Shown piece by piece: positions 24,553 through 34,019 of a stretch of 64,000 bases of DNA (its first letter is position 1; every line of letters starts with the position of its first letter). The notes beneath the pieces were generated by a model. It was not told the origin of the DNA. It did no database searches and saw only the letters and a list, made by a program, of their open reading frames with translations. Source of the DNA: a virus; IMG/VR virus record IMGVR_UViG_3300009034_000021, positions 1 through 64,000 of that record, one strand, 5' to 3'. Position numbers and translations under genes: made by a program.

Positions 24553-25709
24553 GTGAATGGATTCAACTGTTGGCCCCTAAATGGGTGGGCCGGAAACGAC
24601 ACGAGAAAGGCGAGTGGATTAAGGTGGGTAATCAAATAGCCGAGAAATGGATAGCTGAGGGTGCAGCGCGTTATGGTAGACTGGCACAGGTTCAATCAAC
24701 CCCTGCCCAACTGAGGACATCGAGAATGATGGGTATGCCATCTGTGCCTCTGTTCGGGACCAAAACACGAAAACTTGTCGAACGAGCTAAATCGGCGTCA
24801 ATACATGCAGGACTCAAAGTGGCGTTTGGGATGATAGTGTTCAATGGAGACCACATCCTATCGGGCATACTAGAATCAGTATATCCCTGGGCGTCACAGA
24901 TATGCATCGCCGAGGGGCCGACCAAATTTCATGCTGACCGGTTGAAAGTTTCAACCTCGACCGATAAGACAGTGGAAATCATCCGGAACTTTCCCGACCC
25001 AGAAGAGAAAATTTCGTTGGTACAGGGTGCGTGGCCTAATAAACTGGCGATGTGCAATGCATGGATTAAATCAGTGAGGCCGGATACAGATTACGTGTGG
25101 CAGATCGATAGTGACGAAATGTACAAACAAGAAAATATCCAGCAGGTGTTGTCATTGTTAGGACCGGAGGGTTATGACTCAGTGGCATTTCGATTCCGTT
25201 CGTTCTATGGCGGTTTCGAACGGCACATGATAGGTTGGGAAGAGGCACAGGAAACACACAGAATTCAGCGATTTTATCCAGGTGCGGTATGGGCTAGCCA
25301 TCGGCCCCCAACTATCAATGCGCCTGACGGTAAACCGTGGCGGACTAAGAATCACCTTACCCATTGGGAAATAGACGCGGCGGTGGGAATCAGAATATTC
25401 CACTATTCGTTCGTATTCCCCAGTCAAGTAAAGATGAAGTATTTGTATTACAATGACTTGACTAAAGGCAACATGATTAGCGATGGATATAAGTCCATCT
25501 ATCTTCCCTGGACACGTGGTGACGACCAGAAAAAGGCTGAGATCGAGCGAAAGTTTAAAGGCGTCCATCACCTGACGCGCGGCCCAGGCGGGCAGTGTGT
25601 GTGTCACACAGTAAAATATTATGGTAAACATCCACAATGGATTGAACAACACCGTCAAGAACTGGAAGTACGGATAAAGGATGAACTCAGGGCAGCAAAT
25701 GGTAACTAA
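24549..25709 (+). CDS. Family-2-like glycosyltransferase with N-terminal phage adaptor module
   Basis: A 386-aa protein. Residues 1-43 repeat the adaptor (KRHEKGEWIKVGNQIAEKWI). Residues ~90-330 are glycosyltransferase-like (KVAFGMIVFNGDHILSGILE, then YVWQIDSDEMYKQENI with DxD). GTG start within the previous stop. The module could tether the enzyme or mark a former fusion to a virion protein. Confidence 0.7.
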   Translation: MSEWIQLLAPKWVGRKRHEKGEWIKVGNQIAEKWIAEGAARYGRLAQVQSTPAQLRTSRMMGMPSVPLFGTKTRKLVERAKSASIHAGLKVAFGMIVFNGDHILSGILESVYPWASQICIAEGPTKFHADRLKVSTSTDKTVEIIRNFPDPEEKISLVQGAWPNKLAMCNAWIKSVRPDTDYVWQIDSDEMYKQENIQQVLSLLGPEGYDSVAFRFRSFYGGFERHMIGWEEAQETHRIQRFYPGAVWASHRPPTINAPDGKPWRTKNHLTHWEIDAAVGIRIFHYSFVFPSQVKMKYLYYNDLTKGNMISDGYKSIYLPWTRGDDQKKAEIERKFKGVHHLTRGPGGQCVCHTVKYYGKHPQWIEQHRQELEVRIKDELRAANGN

Positions 25710-26349
25710 TGGTTATCGAAACGCCAGGCTCGGGCAGCGTATGGCAAACGCTGTAATCCGGGAGATAACGAGCATCAAACAAGCCGGCGTCCAGCGAACA
25801 CATCAAATAGTGCTAGAAGCAATCAAAATGATACTAAATTGCGATCATCTGAGCTTGCTGGACGTAGGCTGTGGAGTAGGGTTGTACCGTGAGGTACTGA
25901 GACAATACGACTCGTTCGTTGATTACGAAGGCGCAGACTTTAATGAGACTATGATCGCTCGTGCACAAGGGCTATTTCCTGAGACAAAGTTTCATCTCGC
26001 CGATGCCCGTCTTTTGCCTTTTGACGATGACAGTTATGACGTGGTTTTGGCTGGCGCGATTTTAGAACATATCAAGGAATGGCGGCGGGCGTTGGACGAA
26101 ATCTGCCGAGTGGCAGAGAAACATTTAATCTTGCATCGGACGCTATTAATAGCGCCCGACGAACCAACGAGAACGGAAAGGCAGATAGCGTTCGGTGAGG
26201 CAATATGGCGTGTATACATCGACAAGCGAGAATTAATTCATTGCCTGGCGCGCCGCAATTTCGTTGTCAGCGATGAGTGGTTCGTTGCCAAAGACGGGAA
26301 CAAAGGCGCACAATGGACATTTCTATGTAGGAGAACCAATGCAACATAA
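25681..26349 (+). CDS. SAM-dependent methyltransferase, class I
   Basis: A 222-aa protein with LSLLDVGCGVGLYREVL (motif I), FHLADARLLPFDDDSYDVVL (motifs II-IV) and LEHIKEWRRALDEICRV. An ATG at 25699 is an alternative start. Overlaps the previous gene by 29 bp. Confidence 0.8.
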   Translation: MNSGQQMVTNGYRNARLGQRMANAVIREITSIKQAGVQRTHQIVLEAIKMILNCDHLSLLDVGCGVGLYREVLRQYDSFVDYEGADFNETMIARAQGLFPETKFHLADARLLPFDDDSYDVVLAGAILEHIKEWRRALDEICRVAEKHLILHRTLLIAPDEPTRTERQIAFGEAIWRVYIDKRELIHCLARRNFVVSDEWFVAKDGNKGAQWTFLCRRTNAT

Positions 26350-27232
26350 TATCGCCATGATAAGTGATTACGGATATCTCACACGGACCTTGTTACTCTA
26401 TGAGTCTATTTGTCGTCACGAACCAACAGCCCACGTACACTTGTTAGCATTAGACGATAAAACCTTTCATGTTGGCCAATCAATAGGGCAGAGCAATCTG
26501 ACGGTTACTCCACTCAGTAAAGTGGAAACGGCTGAATTGACGGCCGCGCGTCAGGGCCGGAATTGGGTCGAATGGGTGTGGCTATTTCAACCGGCGTTTC
26601 CCTTACATCTGATGAAAAAGTATGATATCGGCCATATTTTCTGGATGGATGGCGATATGTGGTTGTTTGACAGCCTCAAAGAGATGTTCGACGAGATAGG
26701 CAGTGCTGACGTGGCAGTCTCGCCGCACAGGTTCCCGCCACTCCGCGCAGGTAGCGTCAACACGGTAAGCATCTACAATGGCGGAGCGACATATTTTCGC
26801 AACACTGAACGGGGGCGTGCGTGCTGCCAGAAGTGGTTAGCTGATTGTATCGAGTGGGACTATTGGTGGAGTCAGCCTAAACCAGGGCCGAAACGAGGGC
26901 AGAAAGGCGGCACACAAGGATATTTAGATTCCTGGCCAGAAGAATGGGGCGCACACGTGGTGCAACATCTAGGATGCAACTTGGCACCGTGGAATCAGGA
27001 TCATCCCAATTATCACTATGAATTCAACAATGGAAAAATTACGGTAAATGGTCAGCCACTCCTTTTCTATCATTTTCAGGATTTCAAACCTGAACGAGAT
27101 ATGTTAGCTGGACCAGGGATCGTTCCCTTCGTGGTGGAGTATATTTATAGACCTTACGTCGTAGCCTATACGTTGAAACAAAAATTATGGCGACCGACAG
27201 AGAAGGCCAAGGATGTTAAACGGAAAGCGTGA
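26339..27232 (+). CDS. Glycosyltransferase, GT8-like
   Basis: A 297-aa protein with DYGYLTRTLLLYESICRHEP, the metal site HIFWMDGDMWLF (DxD), and later YNGGATYFRN and WGAHVVQHLGCNLAPWNQ acceptor-type segments. Start set by TAGGAGAACCA just before the ATG at 26339; an upstream in-frame ATG at 26264 lacks such a site. Confidence 0.75.
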   Translation: MQHNIAMISDYGYLTRTLLLYESICRHEPTAHVHLLALDDKTFHVGQSIGQSNLTVTPLSKVETAELTAARQGRNWVEWVWLFQPAFPLHLMKKYDIGHIFWMDGDMWLFDSLKEMFDEIGSADVAVSPHRFPPLRAGSVNTVSIYNGGATYFRNTERGRACCQKWLADCIEWDYWWSQPKPGPKRGQKGGTQGYLDSWPEEWGAHVVQHLGCNLAPWNQDHPNYHYEFNNGKITVNGQPLLFYHFQDFKPERDMLAGPGIVPFVVEYIYRPYVVAYTLKQKLWRPTEKAKDVKRKA

Positions 27233-27364
27233 ATTGCGACTGATTTAGAGAGGGAATCAGATTTTTGATCTTCAGGGATACGGCCCGTATTGAGTCGTGT
27301 CCCTTCAAATTCATGACATCAGATGAGGCAAAGTTATGTCATCAATTACTGAGTAAGGAAAATA

Positions 27365-28393
27365 ATGACAATGAATGATTGGCGAGATAAATCTGTCTTA
27401 GTAACCGGTGGTTGTTCGTTTATCGGATCGCATCTGGTGGATGCGCTAGTAGATCGGGGCGCGCGGGTGCGCATCGTAGATAATCTATCCAGTGGCCGGC
27501 TGGAAAATATCTCGCGTCATCTGACGGGAGAGACAGTCGAGTTTATCCAGGCTGACCTACGCGAGCCAGGGATAGCATGGGATGCAGCGCATGGAATTGA
27601 GTTGGTATTTCATCTCGCAGCGATTCATGGCGGGCGGGGATATGTAGATTTGCATCAGGCGGGGCCGGCTATGAACTTGCTTATAGGCGGTTTAGTTTTT
27701 CGGGAAGCCTGCTTAGCGGGGATAGATAAGATAGTTTTCGCTTCGTCGGGATGTGTCTATCCGAATTTTTTACAGAGTAATCCCAATGAAGAAATTTATC
27801 TTACTGAGGATTTAGTAAAACCACCTTATGATGCCGACAATATGTATGGTTGGGCGAAATTGATGAACGAGCTAACACTAAGAGCTTATTGTAAAGAATA
27901 TGGGATAAAAGGTGCATCGTGTCGGTTGTTCACAGTCTATGGTCAGCGCGGAGTAGAGAACCATGCAGTAACCGCGTTCATCGCCCGCGCCTTCGTCAAA
28001 CAAGACCCATTCGAAGTGTGGGGCGATGGTACACAGGTGCGCAATTGGACACACGTATCTGATATCGTGCGCGGAATGATCCTGGCAGCAGAGAGAATAG
28101 ACGACGGATCGGCAGTAAATCTGGGCACGACAGAACGGATCACAGTGCGCGCCGCAGTGGAAGAGGTATTGCGGTACACTGGGCATAAGGCAGAGTTAAA
28201 ATTCTTGCCTAATATGCCGGTGGGTCCGGTCAATCGGGTGGCCGACAACCGACTGGCAGAAGATCTGCTGGGTTGGGAACCCAGAGTACAGTTTGTTGAT
28301 GGACTTCACGACATGATCGACTGGTACTTTACCACAAAGGATCGCGAACAGGTCAAAATGGTGCTGAAGAGTGGAAGACTGACAGAGAGATAA
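27365..28393 (+). CDS. NAD-dependent nucleotide-sugar epimerase/dehydratase
   Basis: A 342-aa extended SDR enzyme: VLVTGGCSFIGSHLVDAL (Rossmann GxxGxxG), VFHLAAIHGGRGY, FASSGCVYPN and the catalytic YGWAK pair. It would make or invert a nucleotide sugar used by the neighbouring transferases. AAGGA precedes the ATG. A 132-bp gap before it, with the palindrome ATACGGCCCGTAT, is the largest in the cassette, so a separate transcript start is possible. Confidence 0.85.
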   Translation: MTMNDWRDKSVLVTGGCSFIGSHLVDALVDRGARVRIVDNLSSGRLENISRHLTGETVEFIQADLREPGIAWDAAHGIELVFHLAAIHGGRGYVDLHQAGPAMNLLIGGLVFREACLAGIDKIVFASSGCVYPNFLQSNPNEEIYLTEDLVKPPYDADNMYGWAKLMNELTLRAYCKEYGIKGASCRLFTVYGQRGVENHAVTAFIARAFVKQDPFEVWGDGTQVRNWTHVSDIVRGMILAAERIDDGSAVNLGTTERITVRAAVEEVLRYTGHKAELKFLPNMPVGPVNRVADNRLAEDLLGWEPRVQFVDGLHDMIDWYFTTKDREQVKMVLKSGRLTER

Positions 28394-29145
28394 TGAAGCT
28401 GGTTCTCATCTGCACACCAACGTGGAATAAGGCTCACTTTCTACGAAATACGTTATATAGCCTCCAGGTGACGGCTGATAAAGAATTATACCGGCACGTC
28501 GTGGTCATCAATGGTGGCAACGATGATACCAAACGAGTATGCCGTGATTATGGCCTAGAGTGGATTCATAACCTGGATAATGTCGGCATAGCACAATCGT
28601 TGAATCAGTGCCTGGCATTACTCATGCCAGGGCAACGGTTCATGAAATTGGACGACGATCTGACATTTTTTGACACAGGTTGGCTTGAGGCAATGTTACA
28701 AATACTGGACAATAACGAGGGTATTGGTGGCGTGGCCGTGCCGAGACTGGGACGTGAGGCCGATCAGTTGTGCAAGTCAATTGATGCAAAGTCAGAGCCA
28801 TGGGTTGTAGATTCAGGAGAACTATGGTGGACGAATTGCGCATTATATCGCTGGAAGGCAATACAGGCATTGGGAAGCTTTTGGCAGCCAGGACTGTACG
28901 GCTACGAGGACATACTGACCGGAGTGCGACTGCGAAAGTTGGGCTGGCGAACGGTGTACCTGGCATCATACCGTGTGCGGCATGAAGGAAGCTGGAAAGG
29001 AAAGCGCGAGACTAGGGAATATAGGGAATGGAAAGCAACGACGCGAACGAGAAACATCCAGCCGATCATAGCACAATTCAAGAGTGGGGCGCGTAAGGCA
29101 TATATACCACTGGAGACAACGAATGTGGGTACGGTTCAAAGATAA
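28393..29145 (+). CDS. Family-2 glycosyltransferase
   Basis: A 250-aa protein: LVLICTPTWNKAHFLRNTLY, VINGGNDDTKRVC, MKLDDDLTFFDTGWLEAM with the acidic metal triplet, and PGLYGYEDILTGVRLRKLG. Shares one base with the epimerase stop (TAATG). Confidence 0.85.
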   Translation: MKLVLICTPTWNKAHFLRNTLYSLQVTADKELYRHVVVINGGNDDTKRVCRDYGLEWIHNLDNVGIAQSLNQCLALLMPGQRFMKLDDDLTFFDTGWLEAMLQILDNNEGIGGVAVPRLGREADQLCKSIDAKSEPWVVDSGELWWTNCALYRWKAIQALGSFWQPGLYGYEDILTGVRLRKLGWRTVYLASYRVRHEGSWKGKRETREYREWKATTRTRNIQPIIAQFKSGARKAYIPLETTNVGTVQR

Positions 29146-29683
29146 AAAGATGATAGACGGCAGAACTTATTATGCTGGAGATTGGGCGGACGTTGAGAAC
29201 GCATTGGCCCGACAGTGGATCGTCTCAGGACTGGTGGTGGTGGCTAATCTAGAGAAGGCAATGCCAATTGGTGGAGAAGCGGGGATAGTAGTAATAGGGA
29301 ATATAGATAAAGCAAAACAGTTACGAAAATTCTATCCCAAACTAAAGATTACGACCAGCGAATGGTTGGCATTGTCCTATGAGCGAACTTTGATATGGAG
29401 ACCAAACTTTCACTTCAAAACCGAATTATTGGCAACAGGATTTGATTTACTGGAAAGGTGGTCTGTGGCGGCACCTCTCGCCACCGGTGATGACCCTACA
29501 GTTATAACCTACGATACAAACCTAATGTTCATTGACCGCAAACCAGACACATTGAGACTAATTGAGGAAACATTATCGAAAATGGAAAATGAAATGGATG
29601 AACGAACAGCGTTCAATAAAACATTGCGAGAAATTGGAATCACGGCACTGGGGCTGCCTGAGGTCTGGATTCGCGGCCCGTGA
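29123..29683 (+). CDS. Hypothetical protein with the phage adaptor module, 186 aa
   Basis: Residues 1-40 (RTYYAGDWADVENALARQWI) match the adaptor of the two transferases. The remainder (EAGIVVIGNIDKAKQLRKFY) is not recognised. GGAG lies seven bases before the ATG. It closes the cassette and overlaps the preceding transferase by 23 bp. Confidence 0.6.
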   Translation: MWVRFKDKKMIDGRTYYAGDWADVENALARQWIVSGLVVVANLEKAMPIGGEAGIVVIGNIDKAKQLRKFYPKLKITTSEWLALSYERTLIWRPNFHFKTELLATGFDLLERWSVAAPLATGDDPTVITYDTNLMFIDRKPDTLRLIEETLSKMENEMDERTAFNKTLREIGITALGLPEVWIRGP

Positions 29684-29695
29684 AAGGAGAGTAAC

Positions 29696-31144
29696 ATGAC
29701 CGATCTGGTGTTGACACAAGGTGAAGGCGTGCCGGCTTCAATGCGGACAAGATATAAGGATATGGAAGACGGAACACACGCGATCGTGATTTTTGACGGC
29801 AGCGTTGAACTCGCAGGTGGCACTGAAAGTGTGGTCGTCGTCTCTGTGCCGACCGACCCGTTCGGGACTAACGCCGACGATATGGTCGATGCTGGAGACG
29901 CTGGCAGTATCCAGGCCAAATTGCGCCGGCTGACTGCTGATTTAGGAATCGCTACGGTCACACTCGGCGATGTCAAGACCATACTGGAAGTCCTCGGAGA
30001 CGTGACCGAGGATAACGAGATACGAGTGGACATTATCGCGCCTCTACCTGCCGGAGATAACACCTTGGGTGAGATCGGCATAACCGATCTAGACAGTGGG
30101 CATGATTTGTATATCGGTCGCGATGGCTCGGCCCAAGTCGGCTTGAAGGAAACCATATTGGACAAGTGTGAGTCCCTCGCAGGCTGGACGGGCTCAACTG
30201 ACGTAACCAATTTGACACTCAGCACAGATCATAGAGGTTGTGGTGAATATAGCATCCAATTCGATAAATCTGGCACCACGCAGGCGTTCGCGCTGTTGCA
30301 AAAGGTGCCAGACGACCTGTCTGTTGATGCGAGAGGTCATTTGACACACAGTTACATAAACTATTACTTGTATTTGTCGAAGCTGACCGGTATAACAACA
30401 GTGTATTTCGCGCTGGGCACGGATCCGAATAATTATTGGTATTGGCAGACACCGGTGGATGAGTTGCAGGTTGGTTGGAATCATCTACACCATCCACTCA
30501 GTGGCATAGATGGGGTAGAGGGAGACGGGTGTAATCTTTCCAATGTTGAATGGATCGCACTCTACGTTGGGTTTTGGGGACCGAACACTACATTGAGTAA
30601 CATTCGATTGGACGACGTGCGACTGATCCGGACGATGGGTGTCAACGTAAGTGACCCTCACGCCAAGGGATACGCGACTGTGGTCAGGGTATCCGACGAC
30701 GTGCGGCGAATACCAGTCGTACCAGTTATCTCGGCTGGGACTGCCTATGCCAGCGGCGATGCTCTTGGGGGAAAGCTAATGTTCGGCGACGCCGTCCGGC
30801 AAGACATAAAAACAGGCAGGATAACCAAAGTTGTCGTGATAGATAATGCCAAGCAATTAGCACCTCTTGATTTAGTGTTGTTTGATCGAACGTTCACATC
30901 GGCGGCGGATAATGCGCCATTCGATCCAACTGACGCCGACATGCAAAACTGCATAGGGCATCTGAGTGTGGCGGCTGCCGATTATGCCAGTTTCGTGAAT
31001 AATAGTATAGCAACTGTGGATAACATCAGTTTTGGATACACACTGGACGGAACGACACTCTACGGCCAGATGGTAGTTAGAGGAACGCCAACTTATGTGG
31101 CGACGGATGACCTGACGATCATCCTCACAGTAGAACGAGATTAG
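29696..31144 (+). CDS. Putative virion structural protein with carbohydrate-binding-like domain
   Basis: A 482-aa protein with AAAGGAG before the ATG. Residues ~160-310 look like a beta-sandwich glycan-binding module (CGEYSIQFDKSGTTQAF, YYLYLSKLTGITTVYFALG, LSNIRLDDVRLIR). The end resembles a virion beta-rich domain. A head-fibre or decoration role is possible; not certain. Confidence 0.55.
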   Translation: MTDLVLTQGEGVPASMRTRYKDMEDGTHAIVIFDGSVELAGGTESVVVVSVPTDPFGTNADDMVDAGDAGSIQAKLRRLTADLGIATVTLGDVKTILEVLGDVTEDNEIRVDIIAPLPAGDNTLGEIGITDLDSGHDLYIGRDGSAQVGLKETILDKCESLAGWTGSTDVTNLTLSTDHRGCGEYSIQFDKSGTTQAFALLQKVPDDLSVDARGHLTHSYINYYLYLSKLTGITTVYFALGTDPNNYWYWQTPVDELQVGWNHLHHPLSGIDGVEGDGCNLSNVEWIALYVGFWGPNTTLSNIRLDDVRLIRTMGVNVSDPHAKGYATVVRVSDDVRRIPVVPVISAGTAYASGDALGGKLMFGDAVRQDIKTGRITKVVVIDNAKQLAPLDLVLFDRTFTSAADNAPFDPTDADMQNCIGHLSVAAADYASFVNNSIATVDNISFGYTLDGTTLYGQMVVRGTPTYVATDDLTIILTVERD

Positions 31145-31148
31145 CCCA

Positions 31149-31847
31149 ATGGCGTATGCAACCTTAGCTCAAGTCAAAGCAGCGATGCAAAAAACGAACA
31201 CAGATGGTGATGTAGTAATAACACGGATACTCGACGCTGCAACGCGGTCAATTGACCGATTCTGCAATCGGCTTGATGATGGATTTATAGCGGATTTGAC
31301 GGCAAGCGCAAGATACTACAGCGGCGATGGACGGTCGTTTTTACTGATTGACGAGTGCGTAGCGATCACGGAAGTAGCCGTGAAGGACTCAGCAAGTGAC
31401 ACAGATTACACCGCCTGGACCACACCGACTACAATGATGGCCGGTGACGGGGACTGGTTGCCTTTCAGTGGCGATCCTAAAGCGCCGAACTTTAACGATC
31501 TGCCTTACGATTCGCTGATGATAGACCCCAACGGGGACTATGCCACTTTCACGAGTGGTTTATACGCTGGCCGGCGGGGATTCAGGCCAACGCAAAGCTA
31601 CGGGCGCAGTGTGCCGACGGTGAGGACCACCGCAAGATGGGGATTTAGCATAGCCGTACCAGACGACATCCAGGAAGCGTGCATCATGCAGAGTATAATC
31701 TGGTACAAAAGGCAACAAGGTGCCATGGCGAGCGCATTGGCAAGTCCAGAGTTGGGGGTGATTGAGTTATATAGAACACTTGACCCGGCGGTAGAGTTGA
31801 TTTTACGAATGGGACGATATATCAAGCCGGCGACGGGACGGAGATAA
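31149..31847 (+). CDS. Head-tail connector, gp6-like
   Basis: A 232-aa protein starting MAYATLAQVKAAMQKTNTDG, with VITRILDAATRSIDRFCNR, ARYYSGDGRSFLLID and a helical end (PDDIQEACIMQSIIWYKRQQ). This is the usual pattern of the adaptor that docks under the portal. Confidence 0.8.
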   Translation: MAYATLAQVKAAMQKTNTDGDVVITRILDAATRSIDRFCNRLDDGFIADLTASARYYSGDGRSFLLIDECVAITEVAVKDSASDTDYTAWTTPTTMMAGDGDWLPFSGDPKAPNFNDLPYDSLMIDPNGDYATFTSGLYAGRRGFRPTQSYGRSVPTVRTTARWGFSIAVPDDIQEACIMQSIIWYKRQQGAMASALASPELGVIELYRTLDPAVELILRMGRYIKPATGRR

Positions 31848-32321
31848 ATGGCTGATGTAGAGGGACTAAAAGAAGTACAAATCAAGATGGAACAAGTCGC
31901 CAGGGACATACAGGGAAATATCTTCCGTGGGGGCATGGCAAAGGCGACTTTGCTGGTACAACGCGATGCTAAGAGAAATGCGCCGGTGGACCGCGGGCCG
32001 CTGCGGGCCTCAATCACGCCAGAGATAATATCAGGACCAACTGTGGTACAGGGGATCGTGGGAAGCAATTTGAAATATGCGCCGTATCAGGAATTAGGCA
32101 CGAGACCATTTTGGCCACCCTGGCGTCCGATATATGAGTGGGCATTGCGGAAAGTGAGAGGAAACAGACAAGCAGCCGGGGCACTAGCGCACCGGGCACG
32201 AATCAGCATTGCCACACGAGGAATTCAAGCAAAGCGGTTCCTGCAGCGGGCATTAGAAGACAATGCAGAAAAGGTTTATCAAATTTTGGGCGATGTGGTA
32301 GGAAAGATCGTAGAGAAATAA
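31848..32321 (+). CDS. HK97 gp10-like head-tail joining protein
   Basis: A 157-aa protein with LVQRDAKRNAPVDRGPLRAS and GIVGSNLKYAPYQELGTRPF, both hallmark segments of gp10-family tail-completion proteins. Starts directly after the connector stop. Confidence 0.85.
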   Translation: MADVEGLKEVQIKMEQVARDIQGNIFRGGMAKATLLVQRDAKRNAPVDRGPLRASITPEIISGPTVVQGIVGSNLKYAPYQELGTRPFWPPWRPIYEWALRKVRGNRQAAGALAHRARISIATRGIQAKRFLQRALEDNAEKVYQILGDVVGKIVEK

Positions 32322-32322
32322 C

Positions 32323-32787
32323 ATGGCAATCGTAACAGTCGGTACAATCTGTGATGCAGTAGCAGCCACGCTCTCGACGACGACAGGGCTAGAGCGAACG
32401 CAAAGCTACGATCAACTGACAGAGGGAATGAACACGCTGCCGACGCTACAGGTTTATCCTGAGCGATGGGAAGTTGACACGGCGACTGAGACGGACCGGA
32501 CGACGTTCATAGACATAACGACGGGTATACCGGGAGTGCGACAGACAGAATTGGTGTTGCATCTCGATCTATATGTCAGGCAACGATCACAGTTGGAAGA
32601 AGATTGGGGCGAGGCAGTAGACCTGGCAAGTAGATTGGGCGACAAGTTGGATGAGGAAGGACCCTGCCCACATCTAGGAAATGCAGCAATCCGGTCATTT
32701 CATTGGGTGGCACAGAGGGTAGTGTTCGCATACGCCCAGACAGAGTACACGGGGTTTCGGTTCACGTTAACCCTGCGAATATTCTAA
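32323..32787 (+). CDS. Tail terminator-like protein
   Basis: A 154-aa protein in the tail-completion position, with LPTLQVYPERWEVDTATETD and beta-strands LVLHLDLYVRQRSQLEEDWG typical of gpU/gp17-type proteins. Assigned mainly by order and size. Confidence 0.65.
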   Translation: MAIVTVGTICDAVAATLSTTTGLERTQSYDQLTEGMNTLPTLQVYPERWEVDTATETDRTTFIDITTGIPGVRQTELVLHLDLYVRQRSQLEEDWGEAVDLASRLGDKLDEEGPCPHLGNAAIRSFHWVAQRVVFAYAQTEYTGFRFTLTLRIF

Positions 32788-32799
32788 GGAGGTTGAAGA

Positions 32800-33141
32800 A
32801 TGATTTACAGAGTACTGAAGGCCCTAGACACAGGCCATGAACCAGGCGACGTCGTTCCAGGCGATCTCTTCTATTCAGATCAGATCAGGCAAATTCTAAT
32901 GAATAAGAAAGCTATCGCGCCTGTCAGTGCGCCACCGATGGAGGAACTCCCTGGCTGGAGCTTGCGGGCTGAACGATTTGGCAGGGTAAACATAGACACT
33001 ATCAAATTCCTTGAAATGGATGATCAGTCATTAGCCGAAGCGATTGGAAGCAAACCTCGCGTGGTCGCTAAATGGCGCGAGGAGTTAAAGGGTTGGCTTG
33101 GGATCGATAGTCAAGTTAAACCGTGTAATGGATGCAGATAA
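32800..33141 (+). CDS. Hypothetical protein with adaptor-like N-terminus and HhH-like C-terminus
   Basis: A 113-aa protein. The first 45 residues (VLKALDTGHEPGDVVPGDLF) resemble, more distantly, the adaptor of the glycan cassette. The end (FLEMDDQSLAEAIGSKPRVV) looks like a helix-hairpin-helix. AAGGAGG before the ATG. Confidence 0.55.
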   Translation: MIYRVLKALDTGHEPGDVVPGDLFYSDQIRQILMNKKAIAPVSAPPMEELPGWSLRAERFGRVNIDTIKFLEMDDQSLAEAIGSKPRVVAKWREELKGWLGIDSQVKPCNGCR

Positions 33142-33153
33142 GGAGGGCAGAAA

Positions 33154-33618
33154 ATGCCACAAACAACGGGCAGCGTACCATTAGCATGTGGACTGCTGGA
33201 GGTATCTAGCGGTGCTTGCACGTCATGGACGGACATCGGCGGATCGAGTAGCGTTCTGGGCCCACCATCTCAGACGCGGATGAGCGGTGAGGCGTACACG
33301 TTCGACGGTGACATCGCGATCATCCAGGGCGGAAAGAAAGAACCGCTCGAATTGGTATTCAGCATCGTCTATACTGAGACGGCTGGTGAGGCGTTTGAAT
33401 ACGTGCGGGCACTGTTTGATGCCGTAGGGTGTGGGGCACACATGTGCGTCCGGTGGTCACCGGACGGTGGCGATGTAGGCGACTTTCGATTCAGCACGAA
33501 TCTGGGCATATTAACGAGTTTCACCTACCCGCCGATGGATGCAGGCGCGGGCGGGCCGATCATGGCCGGATTCACGCTGAAAGTGGCCGAGATCGTGATA
33601 ACGACTATCACATCATAG
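33154..33618 (+). CDS. Major tail (tube) protein
   Basis: A 154-aa beta-rich protein preceded by AAGGAGG. It lies between the tail terminator and the tail-assembly chaperones, where siphoviruses encode the tail tube. TFDGDIAIIQGGKKEPLELV and FTYPPMDAGAGGPIMAGFTL fit a tube subunit. Family not proven. Confidence 0.65.
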   Translation: MPQTTGSVPLACGLLEVSSGACTSWTDIGGSSSVLGPPSQTRMSGEAYTFDGDIAIIQGGKKEPLELVFSIVYTETAGEAFEYVRALFDAVGCGAHMCVRWSPDGGDVGDFRFSTNLGILTSFTYPPMDAGAGGPIMAGFTLKVAEIVITTITS

Positions 33619-33632
33619 TAAAGGAAAAAAGT

Positions 33633-34019
33633 ATGCCAGAACGCAAAGCCGGGCGGCGAGTGCCGACGCCGGACACTCAAGGGCCAAACTCGTGGATTCT
33701 GTTGCGATCAATGACGGTGGGCGAAGTGATCGGATTGCAAAAGGAACGTGAGCAAACGCTGGCCAAAGAAAAGTGGTGGCAGCGGTTGTTCAATCGGTTC
33801 AAGAGACGAGAGACTAGATCGCAATCTGAAATCTATCAGGCGTTCACTCGCCGTGTGATAGGATATGTCGCCGATTGGAATTGGGTAGATGACACTGGGC
33901 AATCGTTGCCCAATCCGCGAGAGCATCCTGAAGTCGTGGAACTGCTGACGGATACTGAGCTAAACGAATTACTTGGTATCATCTATGGCGGCGGCGAAAC
34001 CGACGACGTAAAAAACTGA
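33633..34019 (+). CDS. Tail assembly chaperone, gpG-like
   Basis: A 128-aa protein preceding the tape-measure gene, containing SWILLRSMTVGEVIGLQKER and EHPEVVELLTDTELNELLGI. Its last codons carry the frameshift signal that yields the longer product. Chaperone role follows from lambda G/GT organisation. Confidence 0.75.
   Translation: MPERKAGRRVPTPDTQGPNSWILLRSMTVGEVIGLQKEREQTLAKEKWWQRLFNRFKRRETRSQSEIYQAFTRRVIGYVADWNWVDDTGQSLPNPREHPEVVELLTDTELNELLGIIYGGGETDDVKN

Noticed and set aside
17265-29683. A host O-antigen cluster flanking a prophage
   Set aside because: It lies between capsid and connector genes on the same strand with continuous gene overlaps, and shares the adaptor module with phage proteins.
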